Shown in pieces: positions 16,870 through 25,994 of a DNA stretch of 64,000 nt; positions within the stretch are counted from its first letter, which is position 1; each line of letters begins with the position of its first letter. The stretch comes from SYFT01 sp964471115 (lineage in GTDB: Bacteria > Acidobacteriota > Vicinamibacteria > Vicinamibacterales > SCN-69-37), in assembly GCA_964471115.1 (NCBI GenBank), contig CAYYFE010000003.1:124001-188000 (forward strand), read 5' to 3'. A model generated the notes under the pieces. It saw only the letters and a program-made list of their open reading frames with translations, did not search any database and was not told the DNA's origin. The position numbers and the translations under genes were made by a program.

Positions 16870-16905
16870 CGGCAGGTAGCGGCAAGTGGCGGCCAGAGGC
16901 GGCAA
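16845..16905 (+). repeat. GTGGCGGCAA-type decamer tandem repeat
   Basis: Six to seven units of the 10-mer (GTGGCGGCAA, GTAGCGGCAG variants) cover the end of the VOC gene, its stop codon (a TAG within a GTAGCGGC variant) and the spacer before ChrA. Same family as 5484-5550 and 55904-55962. Confidence 0.75.
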
Positions 16906-16910
16906 CTGAG

Positions 16911-18056
16911 GTGAGGCGCGACCTAGCTGAACTCGCGCGATTGTTTCTGCGCCTGGGCACCACGGCCTTCGGCGGTCCGGCCGCGCACGTCGCGCTCATG
17001 GAAGACGAGGTCGTCGGCCGGCGCCGGTGGCTCACGCGCGAGCAATTCCTCGATTACGTCAGCGCCACGAATCTGATTCCCGGCCCGAACTCCACGGAAC
17101 TGGCGATCCACATCGGGCACCTGCGCGCCGGCTGGCCCGGCCTCGTCGTGGCCGGCGTCTGTTTCATCCTGCCCGCCACCTTCATCGTTGGTGCGTTGGC
17201 GTGGGCGTATGTCACCTACGGGTCGCTGCCCCAGGTGGAGGGGGTGCTGTACGGCGTGAAGCCGGTGGTGCTGGCCGTGATCGCGCAGGCCTTGTGGGGA
17301 CTGGGCCGGAGTGCGCTCAAGACGTCGGGCCTGGCGGTGTTGGCCGGCGCCGCAGTGGGCGGCGCAGCGCTGGGGTGGCACGAACTGCTGGTCCTGTTGA
17401 TGGCGGGACTCATCGCCGGACTCGGTGGCCTGGCGGCGCGCAGGGGAGTGGCCGGGATGATCGCGGCCGTCACGACCTCCGCTGGGGCGGCGTCGGCCGC
17501 GAGTGCGTCAGTGCCGGCGGCCGCTGGGGCCGTCAACCTGACGTCGCTGTTTCTCGTGTTCGCGAAAGCCGGCGCCGTACTTTACGGCAGCGGGTACGTG
17601 TTGCTCGCCTTCCTGCGCGCGGATCTGGTGGAGCGGCTGGGATGGTTGACCGAAGCGCAACTGATTGACGCGATCGCGATCGGGCAGGTCACGCCGGGCC
17701 CCGTGTTCACGACAGCGACGTTCATCGGGTACCTCCTGGCCGGCACACCCGGGGCCATCGTGGCCACGGTCGGGATTTTTCTTCCCGCGTTTGTCTTCGT
17801 GGCGATCAGCGGACCGCTGGTGCCGCGCATCCGGCAGTCAGCCGTGGCAGGGCGTGTGCTCGATGGCGTCAACGTCGCATCGCTCGCGCTGATGGCGGTG
17901 GTCTCCTGGCAACTGGGTCTGACCGCGCTGGTGGATCCGGTCACGATCGGGTTGTGCGCGGTCAGCTTCGTCGCACTGGTTCACTATCGCGTCAACTCCA
18001 CGTGGCTCATCGCGCTGGGCGCGGCGACGGGGTGGGTCGTGATGGCCCTGCGATAG
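16911..18056 (+). CDS. chrA: Chromate transporter ChrA (two CHR domains)
   Basis: Inner-membrane protein of 381 residues that expels chromate. Two homologous CHR domains are visible: the first opens 'RLFLRLGTTAFGGPAAHVAL' with 'TNLIPGPNSTELAIHIG', the second opens 'FLVFAKAGAVLYGSGYVLLA' with 'GQVTPGPVFTTATFIGYLLA'. The duplicated 'PGP' helical hairpins and the 'FGGPAAH' motif are diagnostic. About ten to twelve helices are predicted. The GTG at 16911 is taken as start because the upstream part of the open frame is only VOC gene and decamer repeat. No ChrB regulator is nearby. Confidence 0.9.
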   Translation: MRRDLAELARLFLRLGTTAFGGPAAHVALMEDEVVGRRRWLTREQFLDYVSATNLIPGPNSTELAIHIGHLRAGWPGLVVAGVCFILPATFIVGALAWAYVTYGSLPQVEGVLYGVKPVVLAVIAQALWGLGRSALKTSGLAVLAGAAVGGAALGWHELLVLLMAGLIAGLGGLAARRGVAGMIAAVTTSAGAASAASASVPAAAGAVNLTSLFLVFAKAGAVLYGSGYVLLAFLRADLVERLGWLTEAQLIDAIAIGQVTPGPVFTTATFIGYLLAGTPGAIVATVGIFLPAFVFVAISGPLVPRIRQSAVAGRVLDGVNVASLALMAVVSWQLGLTALVDPVTIGLCAVSFVALVHYRVNSTWLIALGAATGWVVMALR

Positions 18057-18063
18057 TCGCTGG

Positions 18064-18726
18064 TTACCTCAGCCCCGCGTCCTCCACGACCCAGCCCGCG
18101 TCCGACTTGCGGAGGCGCGCGGTGGCTTCCTTCGGCGCAGGGGGCTTGTACCCGACCACTTCGGCCATCGATGTGGGCTTCCACCGCCAGGTGTACGTCA
18201 CGGCCACGATCCCGCCGCGCTCTGCCCGAACGCCGGTGACTTCCACCACCTCACGCGTAGCGACGTCGATGGGCGTGTCGAACTGGACGCCCGCGGCCGT
18301 GCCCTTCGGTGTCAGCGTGGTGCGGACCACCGCCAGGCGCACTTGGCCGCTCGTGTAGCCGCCTTGTTTCGTCTGTGCATGCACCGCGTCACACGACGCA
18401 TCCGGGGAGCGCCCGTTCGGATCGAACCGGAACTCCCGGAGCTCCACACGGACGACGCCAGCCGTCGTTGCGTCCAACAGGGGCTCCTTGTCGTGCAGGT
18501 TCTGAAACATCTCCACGAAGTCCACCTGGCCCATGGTCGCGAAGGAAAAATCCGGATTCGCGGTCATGCAGTACGTCGTCGCCGGCAAGGTCCTGGTGAG
18601 CGTCGACGTGATGGCCCCGGACACCGCCGCGGCCGCTTCGGGCGGTGTCGGCACGCTCGCGCCGCAGGCGGCCACGGCCAGCGAGGTCGCGGCGAACATG
18701 AAGAATGAGGGGTGTCGGCGTGTCAT
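18064..18726 (-). CDS. Hypothetical lipoprotein
   Basis: Not recognised. A 220-residue exported protein whose signal peptide ends in a lipobox 'AVAAC' (C21). The mature part has three cysteines, one of which may pair in 'TTYCMTANP' and 'DASCDAV', and beta-rich segments 'GQVRLAVVRTTLT' and 'IVAVTYTWRWKPTS'. It is a single gene, convergent with chrA (7-base gap) and divergent from the PadR gene. Nothing in the sequence suggests enzymatic residues. Confidence 0.65.
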   Translation of the reverse strand: MTRRHPSFFMFAATSLAVAACGASVPTPPEAAAAVSGAITSTLTRTLPATTYCMTANPDFSFATMGQVDFVEMFQNLHDKEPLLDATTAGVVRVELREFRFDPNGRSPDASCDAVHAQTKQGGYTSGQVRLAVVRTTLTPKGTAAGVQFDTPIDVATREVVEVTGVRAERGGIVAVTYTWRWKPTSMAEVVGYKPPAPKEATARLRKSDAGWVVEDAGLR

Positions 18727-18793
18727 GGAGCCTCCTGATTACACCTGCCGGGATTAGACCAGAAAACGCGGCGGACGCGTGTTTTTACGTCTA

Positions 18794-18816
18794 TTTAGTA
18801 ATTGTTGCTAACTAAA
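18794..18816 (+). promoter_or_regulatory. Inverted repeat in the PadR promoter region
   Basis: TTTAGT (18794-18799) and ACTAAA (18811-18816) flank an AT-rich 11-base centre in otherwise GC-rich DNA, 46 bases before the PadR start. A PadR autoregulatory operator is likely from position and symmetry; the classical ATGT/ACAT form is not present. Confidence 0.4.
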
Positions 18817-18862
18817 CAGCCGGCGCCGGCGTCTCATTCCATCAGTCAGGGAGGGCACGACG

Positions 18863-19198
18863 ATGCCGCGAGAGGGCATGGGAGATATCGAACACTTCGT
18901 CCTGGTCGCGCTGCTGCGGCTGGACGGCGAAAGTTACGGCGTGCCGATCCTGGAGGAGATCGCGGCGCGGACCGGCCGCCACGTGTCGAGGCCCGCGGTG
19001 TACATCGCGTTACGCCGGCTCGAAGCCAAAGGCTGCGTGTCGTCGCGCCTGGGTGAGGCCACGGCTGAACGCGGCGGTCGCGCGAAGCGCTACTTCAAGC
19101 TGACGAAAGCAGGGGCCAGGCAGCTCGAACAGACCCGCAGTGCGTTTGAACGGATGTGGGCTGACCTGGCGCCGATCACCCGCCGGGGGACGAAGTGA
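18863..19198 (+). CDS. PadR-family transcriptional regulator
   Basis: Winged-helix repressor-type protein of 111 residues. The PadR domain fills it: 'MGDIEHFVLVALLRLDGESYGVPILEEI' region, recognition part 'RPAVYIALRRLEAKGCVSSR', wing 'GGRAKRYFKLTKAGARQLEQ'. Its stop overlaps the GTG of the following ADOP permease (GTGA), a pairing that is very common in Acidobacteriota, so it almost certainly controls that transporter and itself. The ligand is unknown. ATG 18863 is preceded by a GGGAGG. Confidence 0.92.
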   Translation: MPREGMGDIEHFVLVALLRLDGESYGVPILEEIAARTGRHVSRPAVYIALRRLEAKGCVSSRLGEATAERGGRAKRYFKLTKAGARQLEQTRSAFERMWADLAPITRRGTK

Positions 19199-21915
19199 TC
19201 ACGCCGCCGCGCCTGGCGCTGCGCCTGCTGGCCGCGAGGCTGCACCCGGACGAACGTGAGGAGCTGGTCGGCGACCTTGTCGAGCAGTATCACCAGCGCG
19301 CCGCCCGCCAGGGCGCGCTGGCCGCCACTCTGTGGTGTTGGCGGCAGTGTCTGGCCCTTGCATGGGGCTTCGGCGTCCATCGCCGTGACGTCATCTCAAC
19401 AAACCACGAACGTGTGCGCGGACGGTGGCTGGTGGCCAACGCCGCCAGTGATTGGCGCTACGCGTGGCGCGCGGCCAAAGCCGCCCCCGGCGCCACGTCG
19501 GTGGCATGGCTGACGCTGACCCTGGCACTGGGACTCTCCACGACCGTCTTTTCCATCGCCAATGGTCTGCTGCTGCGACCGCTGCCGTACCCGTCGGCCG
19601 ATCGGCTGGTCCGGATCGCGGAAGCCATGGTCGATCGCAGCCCCTACGCGACATCGCAGGTGCCCGTGTTGTCCGAGTCCGGTGGGCGCGTGTCGGATAC
19701 CGGCGTCGGCCAGTTCGTCGAGACGGCTGCCGCGCTTGAACTGGTCACGCCGTACACCACCGGTGCGCGGGTGGTCCGTGCCGGCGACACGGCTGATGTG
19801 CGGCCGTACGCGGAAGTCGGGGCCGGGTTCTTCGACCTGTTGGGAGCGAGGCCGCGGCTCGGCCGGCTCTTCGTGGAGGCCGACGGAGCGGCCGGCGCGG
19901 CACCCACGGTCGTGGTGAGCGAACGCTTCTGGCGGGAAGCGCTTGGCGCACGCGCCGACGTGGCCGGCACGACGCTCCTTATCGACGACAAACCTCACAC
20001 GATCGCCGGCGTGGTCGCCGGTGACCTGCGTTTTCCCGATCCGGACATCGACATCTGGATTGCGCTCTCACGTCGCTGGCCGCAGCCCGGCGCGCGCCGC
20101 AACTTCATGACCTCGCTCGATCTGGTCGCGCGTCTGGCGCCCGGCGCGACGATCGACGATGCGAATCGCGAAGCCGGACAGATCGGCAGCCGCATTGCGG
20201 CGTCGGATCCGGCCTACCTCGATGGTGTCGACGTGCCGGTGCCCGAGTTCCGCGTGCGATCGCTGCAGCAGGATCTCGTGCATCCGATCCGTCCCGCCCT
20301 GCTCGTGCTGATGGCGGGCATGGCGCTGGTGTTGCTGGTGGCCGCCGCGAATCTGGTGAACCTGCTGTTGGCCCGCAACACGGCGCGGCATCGCGAGATG
20401 GCCGTGCGGCTCACCCTGGGCGCCGGCCGCTGGCGCATCGTGAGGCCGCTGCTGTTCGAGCAACTGCTGGTCGCCGCGGCCGGGGCCGCCAGCGGCGCCC
20501 TGTTGGCCTGGGTGCTGCTGCGCGTCATGCCCGCGCTCGCGCCCGAGGCGCTCGGACGGCTCGCGGATGTGCGCTTCGATTACTGGTCGCTGGCCTTCGC
20601 CGCCACGACCGCACTGGTGCTGGGACTCGTCGTCGGGCTGCTGCCGGCGTGGCAGTTGCCGCACGTCAGCTTGCGCGACGCCAGCAGCGCCGGCCGGACC
20701 GTCGCGGGTACACGAGTGCTGTCGGCCGAGACTGTCCGGCGCGGGCTGGTCGTCCTGCAGGTGTCGCTGGCGGTCGTCCTGGTCGTGGGCGCGGCGCTCC
20801 TGGGCCGGACGATGTGGGCGCTCGGGAGTGTGCATCCCGGCTACGTCGGCCAGGGCGCGTTGATCTTCCAGTTGGGTGTGCCCGACCTGCTGTTCCGACA
20901 GCCTGAACGCCAGAGGGCCTTCTTCGACGAACTGCTGGCGCGCATCGGTCGCTCGCCGACGGTGACCGCCGCCGGACTGACCTCGACGCTGCCGTTGCAT
21001 CAGGTGGGGCTGAGCGGCTCGCTGGCCTTCGAAGGGCGCCCGCGACCCACCACGCCCGCCGAGTGGCCGCGGTCCAACAAGATTGCCATTTCGCCAGGGT
21101 ACCTGGAGGCCGTGGGCACACGCATCATCCGAGGACGAGGGTTCACCGACGCCGATTCGGATACATCCGAGCCGGTGGCGCTGGTCGATGAGTCCCTGGT
21201 CGCGAAGTATTTCCCCAACGAGGACCCCATCGGACGCCGCATCGATTTCCTCCGCAAGATGTGGCGGATCGTCGGCGTGACGGAAGCGATCAAACAGCGC
21301 GATGTCACCGTCGCCGCTGATCCGGTCACCTACTTTCCAGACCGGCAGGTGCCACCGGTGCTCGGCTTCAACCGGCTCACCGGCGGCATCGCCGTGCGGT
21401 CGTCCGGCGACCCGATGGACCTGTTGCCGGGAATACGCGCCGCCCTCCAGGCCGTGGACCCGACGGTGCCGCTTCACGGCGCGGAACGTCTCGAGGATCG
21501 CCTCAGCGGCACGTTCGCCGAGCCTCGTTTCTACACGTTCGTCGTCGGGTTGTTTGCCGGGCTGGCGCTGGCGGTGGCGCTGCTGGGGGTGTACGGCGTG
21601 TTGAGTTACTCCGTGGAGCGGCGTCAGGTGGAGTTCGGCGTGCGCCGCGCGCTGGGCGGTGACGAGCGGCACATTCTCGGCCTCGTGCTCCGGCAGGCGT
21701 CCGTGCTCGTGCTGGCCGGTGCGGCCATGGGGTTGGTGGTGGCATTTGCCGGCACCGGCGTGTTGCGCACGCTGCTGTTTGGCGTCGCTCCGTTTGATGT
21801 GCCGACCTACGCGGCGACCGCGGTGGGGTTGTGGATGGTGGGGCTCGTGGCGTCGTTCGTGCCTGCGTGGCGGGCGACGCGGATCGACCCCGCGCGCGCG
21901 CTGAAGGCGGACTGA
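19195..21915 (+). CDS. ADOP-type MacB/FtsX permease with prefix domain
   Basis: Full-length duplicated orphan permease of 906 residues. An N-terminal permease-prefix domain (about 1-75, 'LHPDEREELVGDLVEQYHQR') is followed by TM1 at about 103-125, a MacB periplasmic core (about 130-365), an FtsX module with loop 'ARHREMAVRLTLGAGRWR', a second core (about 550-780) and a final FtsX module with 'ERRQVEFGVRRALGGDER'. The end 'IDPARALKAD' is typical. It is translationally coupled to the PadR gene upstream. The prefix domain is found in PadR-linked members of the family. Substrate unknown; no separate ATPase is seen. Confidence 0.92.
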   Translation: MITPPRLALRLLAARLHPDEREELVGDLVEQYHQRAARQGALAATLWCWRQCLALAWGFGVHRRDVISTNHERVRGRWLVANAASDWRYAWRAAKAAPGATSVAWLTLTLALGLSTTVFSIANGLLLRPLPYPSADRLVRIAEAMVDRSPYATSQVPVLSESGGRVSDTGVGQFVETAAALELVTPYTTGARVVRAGDTADVRPYAEVGAGFFDLLGARPRLGRLFVEADGAAGAAPTVVVSERFWREALGARADVAGTTLLIDDKPHTIAGVVAGDLRFPDPDIDIWIALSRRWPQPGARRNFMTSLDLVARLAPGATIDDANREAGQIGSRIAASDPAYLDGVDVPVPEFRVRSLQQDLVHPIRPALLVLMAGMALVLLVAAANLVNLLLARNTARHREMAVRLTLGAGRWRIVRPLLFEQLLVAAAGAASGALLAWVLLRVMPALAPEALGRLADVRFDYWSLAFAATTALVLGLVVGLLPAWQLPHVSLRDASSAGRTVAGTRVLSAETVRRGLVVLQVSLAVVLVVGAALLGRTMWALGSVHPGYVGQGALIFQLGVPDLLFRQPERQRAFFDELLARIGRSPTVTAAGLTSTLPLHQVGLSGSLAFEGRPRPTTPAEWPRSNKIAISPGYLEAVGTRIIRGRGFTDADSDTSEPVALVDESLVAKYFPNEDPIGRRIDFLRKMWRIVGVTEAIKQRDVTVAADPVTYFPDRQVPPVLGFNRLTGGIAVRSSGDPMDLLPGIRAALQAVDPTVPLHGAERLEDRLSGTFAEPRFYTFVVGLFAGLALAVALLGVYGVLSYSVERRQVEFGVRRALGGDERHILGLVLRQASVLVLAGAAMGLVVAFAGTGVLRTLLFGVAPFDVPTYAATAVGLWMVGLVASFVPAWRATRIDPARALKAD

Positions 21916-21927
21916 TTGGAGGTCATG

Positions 21928-22512
21928 GTGACGAAGACGATGTCTGCAGTGGGTGTGGTGATCCTGGCAGTGACCGGTGCGCTGGCCGCGCAGAGCCGGC
22001 CGGACTTTTCCGGTGTGTGGGAACTCGACGTCGAGCGCTCGCGCGCGGCCAATGCGTCGGCCGGCAGCGGCGGCGGTGGCGGCGGTGGGACGATGGGCGC
22101 CGCCATGGCGCCTCGAGGCGGCGGTGGCGCCGCAGGTCCTGCGGCGGTGACGACGATTCGAATCACGCAGACGCCGGCAGCACTGACGATTGAGCGGGTG
22201 GCGGGGCAGGTGTGGGACAAGGTGGTCCACAGGCTCGACGGCACCGAGAGCGCGAATGCCAACGGCCGCACCACCATCACGATCAAGTCACGCTGGGACG
22301 GAGCGCGACTGGTCTCCGAAGGCACGTCACGCACCGAGGTGCCGGACGGCACGGGTGCGTTCACCGGCACACTGAAGGAAACACGCTGGCTCGAGGCCGA
22401 TGGCACTCTGGTGGTGGAGGCCGTGCGCGTGACCAATCCTCCGCCCGGGGTCCAGGTCAGCAATGCCGGCAAGCCGGTGACGACCCGGCAGTACTTCAGG
22501 AAGAAGCCGTAG
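21928..22512 (+). CDS. Exported hypothetical protein downstream of the ADOP permease
   Basis: A 194-residue secreted protein with a signal peptide ('VGVVILAVTGALAAQ') and a mature part that begins 'SRPDFSGVWELDVERSR', a beginning seen in many acidobacterial hypothetical proteins. A Gly/Ala-rich linker follows, then a beta-rich domain with 'ITIKSRWDGARLVSEGTS'. The GTG at 21928 is preferred because GGAGG lies five bases upstream; an ATG at 21925 and a TTG at 21916 are alternatives. It lies 12 bases after the permease stop, so probably in the same operon. Its last 17 bases overlap the convergent protease gene. Function unknown. Confidence 0.65.
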   Translation: MTKTMSAVGVVILAVTGALAAQSRPDFSGVWELDVERSRAANASAGSGGGGGGGTMGAAMAPRGGGGAAGPAAVTTIRITQTPAALTIERVAGQVWDKVVHRLDGTESANANGRTTITIKSRWDGARLVSEGTSRTEVPDGTGAFTGTLKETRWLEADGTLVVEAVRVTNPPPGVQVSNAGKPVTTRQYFRKKP

Positions 22513-23182
22513 GACGTTCGGCAGCGCTGAACGCCGCCAGCGCCAGCAACCCCGTCGCGTTAGCGACCGCGAAACTGACGCCGCGCAGGTTCTGCTCCAC
22601 CGGAACCCCGGGAATCGGTCGCGGATAGCCCGACGCGCGCACCCGAACGGCTCCGTCACTGCCGACGGTGACCACACACTCGTCGCGAGGGCAGTCCCAA
22701 TCCACTTCCACGGCGATGACGCCAGGCAAGTCGCCGGGCAGCCAGGGAAGGTCGGGTTCCGGCGCAGCGGCCACGATGACGGCGCCGGCCTGTTGCGCCT
22801 GAGCCACCGCGGCAGCCAGCGCCTCCCGATGCGCGTGGTTGGTCGTGCCCAGGCTGAGGTTGATGAAGTGGGCCCTCGCCGCGGCAGCCCAGGTGATCCC
22901 GCCCACCAGGGCGGCCGCGGTCGTCGTCAAGCGGCGGTCGAACACCTTCACCGCCAGCAGCTCACACGCCGGCGCCTGATCGCGGATCGCCGCCGCCACG
23001 GCGGTCCCATGGCCAAGGCGATCGATCACGTCCCCGCCATGGCGACCCTCGGCATCGATGCCGACGCCGTCGGTGATGCCTCCCACGTGCGGATGGTCCG
23101 CGTGAATGCCGGTATCAATGACGGCGATGCGGATGCCGGATCCGTCACGTGGTGCGAGCGCCGACTTCACGATCCGCGTCAC
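22496..23182 (-). CDS. qhpE: Subtilisin-like maturation protease of QHNDH
   Basis: Serine protease of the S8 family, 228 residues, without a signal peptide, matching the cytoplasmic QhpE that removes the leader from the cross-linked gamma subunit. The triad is visible: D23 in 'AVIDTGIHADH', H58 in 'LGHGTAVAAA' and S203 in 'GVSFAVANATG'. The usual GTSxAxP box is altered to GVSFAVA, so substrate or activity may differ from classical subtilisins. It is the last gene of the amine dehydrogenase operon; its ATG overlaps the stop of qhpF (ATGA). The assignment rests on family plus the complete qhp context. Confidence 0.88.
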   Translation of the reverse strand: MTRIVKSALAPRDGSGIRIAVIDTGIHADHPHVGGITDGVGIDAEGRHGGDVIDRLGHGTAVAAAIRDQAPACELLAVKVFDRRLTTTAAALVGGITWAAAARAHFINLSLGTTNHAHREALAAAVAQAQQAGAVIVAAAPEPDLPWLPGDLPGVIAVEVDWDCPRDECVVTVGSDGAVRVRASGYPRPIPGVPVEQNLRGVSFAVANATGLLALAAFSAAERPTASS

Positions 23183-24894
23183 GCCTGCGCTCCGAGGCCG
23201 AACAAACGCGAGAATGGGCCGTCGCGTCCGGCCAGCGCGGCCGGCGTGCCCTCCTCCACCACACGCGCGCCATCGAGCATGACGATGCGATCGGCGTCGC
23301 GGGCGACGTCTTCGCGATGGGAGATGACGAGGACCGTCCGGCCGCGCATGGCGCGACGATACGCGCCGACGATCTGCCGCTCGGACGACGGATCCAGCGC
23401 GGCGCTGGGTTCATCCAGCACCAGGACGGCCGGGTTGGTCACCAGCGCGCGCGCCACCGCCACGCGTTGTCGTTCGCCGGCCGACAACGCCAGACCGCGA
23501 TCGCCGACCACCGTGCGCGTGCCGTCGGGCAGTCCCGCCAGCCACGGCCCCAGGCCCACCGATTCGAGGGCGGCTGCGACGTCGGCGTCTGTGGCGTCGG
23601 GATTGGCGTAGCGTACGTTCTCGGCAATCGTGGTGTGAAAGAGCCACGGCTCCTGCTCGACGATCTGGATGCGCTGCCGGACGTCGGACAAGCGCAGGGT
23701 TCTGAGGTCGTGCCCGTCGAGTCGCACCACGCCCGTATCCGGATCCAGCAGGCGCACCAGCAGATCGGCGATGGTCGACTTCCCGGACCCGCTGGCGCCG
23801 ACCACCGCCACGGTTTCTCCCGGCGCCACATGGAAGCTCACGCCGGTCAGCACCGCGCCGCCTCGTCCGTACGAAAGCGAGACGTCTTCGAACCTGACAT
23901 CGCCGGTGGCCGTGGGCAGCGCGCGGGCGTCGGGCGCCTCAGTCACGTCCGGCGGGGCATCGAGGACCTCCACGACCCGCCGCCACGACACCTGCATCGT
24001 GGCCAACTCACCGTAGAGCCCCATGAGCGCCTGGACCGGCGCAATTACACGCGCCTGGTACGCCAGAAACGCCGCCAGCGTCCCCATCGTCAACGTGCCT
24101 TCAACCACACGCCAGCCGCCGTAGAGGAAGATGGCGCCGCTGCCCAGCGCCAGCAGGAGCGCGGGCATGCCCCCGGAGAAGTAGTGGACACGCTGCAGGC
24201 TCATGAGCGCGTCGATGAACCGGCGGTTGAGCTGCCCGAACCGTCCGGCCTCGCGCGCCTCGGCGCCTGAGGTCACCACGGTGCGATTGGCCTGCAGTGT
24301 CTCGATGAGGAAGCTGCCGATCGCCGCGCTCTGTTCACGCAGATCGGTGACGCGCCGGTCAAGCTGACGGCGGTACCTGGCCAGGGCCCAGAGGCTGAGG
24401 GGCAGGGTGGCGAGCCCCACGGCCAGGAGCCGCCAGTCGAGCCACGCCAGCACGGCAACGCTGCCCACCAGGAAAAGCACGTTGCCCACCCACGCAAGGG
24501 CGATCTCCGCGGCGATGCGCTGGATCTCGCCGATGTCGTTGTTCAGTCGCGAGACGATGTCGCCCAGGCGGGTGGCGGCGTAGAACTTCGGCGACAGCCG
24601 CTGGAGGTGCCGGTACAAGTCCAGGCGCATGTCGAACAGGATGTCCGCCGAGACGCGGGTATAAAGCAGTCCGCTGCCGGCGCTCAGGAGGAACCCGGCC
24701 GCGCCGATGAGCGCGAACAGGCCGACGGTCTGCATGAGGACCTGGCCGTTGCGGCCGATGAGCGCCTCGTCGACGAGCGCGCGTGTGAGGTACGGCAGCC
24801 ACAACGAGAGGCCGGTGCTGACGAGCGACAGGGCCGCCACGGCGGCCAGCGGCCGCGCGTACGGCCGCAGGTAACGCAGGACGCGCCGGTTCAC
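23179..24894 (-). CDS. qhpF: ABC exporter for the QHNDH gamma subunit
   Basis: Half-transporter of 571 residues: a six-helix membrane domain (about 15-300) and a C-terminal ATPase with Walker A 'GASGSGKST', signature 'LSAGERQRVAVARAL' and Walker B 'VLVLDEPSAALD', H-loop 'VISHRED'. In the known qhp system this protein carries the modified gamma subunit across the inner membrane, since that subunit has no Sec signal. The start at 24894 overlaps the qhpB stop (ATGA) and its own stop overlaps the qhpE start. Sequence alone fits any lipid or peptide exporter; the specific role comes from the operon. Confidence 0.9.
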   Translation of the reverse strand: MNRRVLRYLRPYARPLAAVAALSLVSTGLSLWLPYLTRALVDEALIGRNGQVLMQTVGLFALIGAAGFLLSAGSGLLYTRVSADILFDMRLDLYRHLQRLSPKFYAATRLGDIVSRLNNDIGEIQRIAAEIALAWVGNVLFLVGSVAVLAWLDWRLLAVGLATLPLSLWALARYRRQLDRRVTDLREQSAAIGSFLIETLQANRTVVTSGAEAREAGRFGQLNRRFIDALMSLQRVHYFSGGMPALLLALGSGAIFLYGGWRVVEGTLTMGTLAAFLAYQARVIAPVQALMGLYGELATMQVSWRRVVEVLDAPPDVTEAPDARALPTATGDVRFEDVSLSYGRGGAVLTGVSFHVAPGETVAVVGASGSGKSTIADLLVRLLDPDTGVVRLDGHDLRTLRLSDVRQRIQIVEQEPWLFHTTIAENVRYANPDATDADVAAALESVGLGPWLAGLPDGTRTVVGDRGLALSAGERQRVAVARALVTNPAVLVLDEPSAALDPSSERQIVGAYRRAMRGRTVLVISHREDVARDADRIVMLDGARVVEEGTPAALAGRDGPFSRLFGLGAQA

Positions 24895-25994
24895 TTGCCC
24901 GGCGGCAGCAGCGTGAACGACGTCATGTCCGCATCAAGCGTGAGTGTGCGCACCCGGGCCAGCGTGGACGCATCGTAGTAGTCAATCGTGTTGCCGGCCG
25001 TGTAGACGTAGATGACGTTGCCGTTGCTGCTGACGCGCTGATTCATGCGCGGACGGCCGTCAATCATCGTGCGCGCGATGACGGAGCCCTTGTCCAGATC
25101 GATGGTCCAGAACTCGTACTCGCCAATGTCGCTGAACAGGCCGTACGCCCGCTTGCGGTCCGGGGCGATCGAATACGACAGCGGTTTGGCCGGGCCCAGC
25201 GGGCGGAAGTCGATCTTCTTGCCCACGAGATCGACGCGACCGATGCCGAGCATCCGCCGGTTCTGCAGCGGGTCGAGCATGGTGAACATGCCCGTGTAGA
25301 ACCCCGGCTGGTCGCTGAACGGGTCGAGGCCGCCGAAGGTGACGCGTCCGGCGCCGGGCTCGAGCGGCTGCGCCAGATCCCACCGGTCCACCTGCGTGAA
25401 CTCCGTCGTCTCGTAAATCAACACGTCGTCACCGAACAGATACATGAGCTTGCCGTCGGGCGAGAAGACGACCGAGGCGCGCTCCCGTTCCTCGTCTTTC
25501 GGCCACGGAATCGTGCGCGTGATCTTGCGAGCCGCCAGGTCGTACTGCACGAGCGTCGGCGGGCCGATCTCCCAGTGGTCGGGGTGCAGCGTGTAGCGCT
25601 TGATGACGAGAATCAGGAACCGATCGAGCGGGTCGGGCTGCATGCCCCAGATCCGCACCTTCGTCTTGTCGTCGCTGAGCGTGTGCACGTCGAGGCTCTG
25701 GCCGGTCGCCCGGTCGATGATCTCGACCTTTTCGTACGACACGTCCGCCGCGTAGATCTTCGAGCGATCGTTCGAGAAGAGCACGCGTCCGGGGATGCCG
25801 CTTCGCAGCGTGATCTCACTGGTCACCTTTTCGGTGGCCTCATCGATCACGGCAATCGTGCCCTTGTAGGTGCCGACGTAGATCGTGCCCGTGCCGGCCG
25901 GGGCCGGCCGCCTGGCCTGATCGGCGCCCACGCCTACGGTCATTGCGACCGCGAGGGCCGCCACGATCCAGGACTGCTTCGTCACGCGCATCAT
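24891..25994 (-). CDS. qhpB: Quinohemoprotein amine dehydrogenase beta subunit
   Basis: Periplasmic seven-bladed beta-propeller subunit of 367 residues that helps form the active site with the gamma subunit. A signal peptide ('WIVAALAVAMTVGVGADQ') is followed by propeller repeats such as 'GTIYVGTYKGTIAVIDEATE' and 'SKIYAADVSYEKVEIIDRAT'. The start at 25994 is chosen because its ATG overlaps the qhpC stop and gives the signal peptide; a longer open frame upstream is the shadow of qhpC. Identification is by YVTN-type propeller and its place between qhpC and qhpF. Confidence 0.9.
   Translation of the reverse strand: MMRVTKQSWIVAALAVAMTVGVGADQARRPAPAGTGTIYVGTYKGTIAVIDEATEKVTSEITLRSGIPGRVLFSNDRSKIYAADVSYEKVEIIDRATGQSLDVHTLSDDKTKVRIWGMQPDPLDRFLILVIKRYTLHPDHWEIGPPTLVQYDLAARKITRTIPWPKDEERERASVVFSPDGKLMYLFGDDVLIYETTEFTQVDRWDLAQPLEPGAGRVTFGGLDPFSDQPGFYTGMFTMLDPLQNRRMLGIGRVDLVGKKIDFRPLGPAKPLSYSIAPDRKRAYGLFSDIGEYEFWTIDLDKGSVIARTMIDGRPRMNQRVSSNGNVIYVYTAGNTIDYYDASTLARVRTLTLDADMTSFTLLPPGK

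Noticed and set aside
20068..22230. 720-residue minus-strand frame opposite the ADOP permease
   Set aside because: His/Gln/Arg-rich shadow; the permease on the plus strand has clear FtsX modules.
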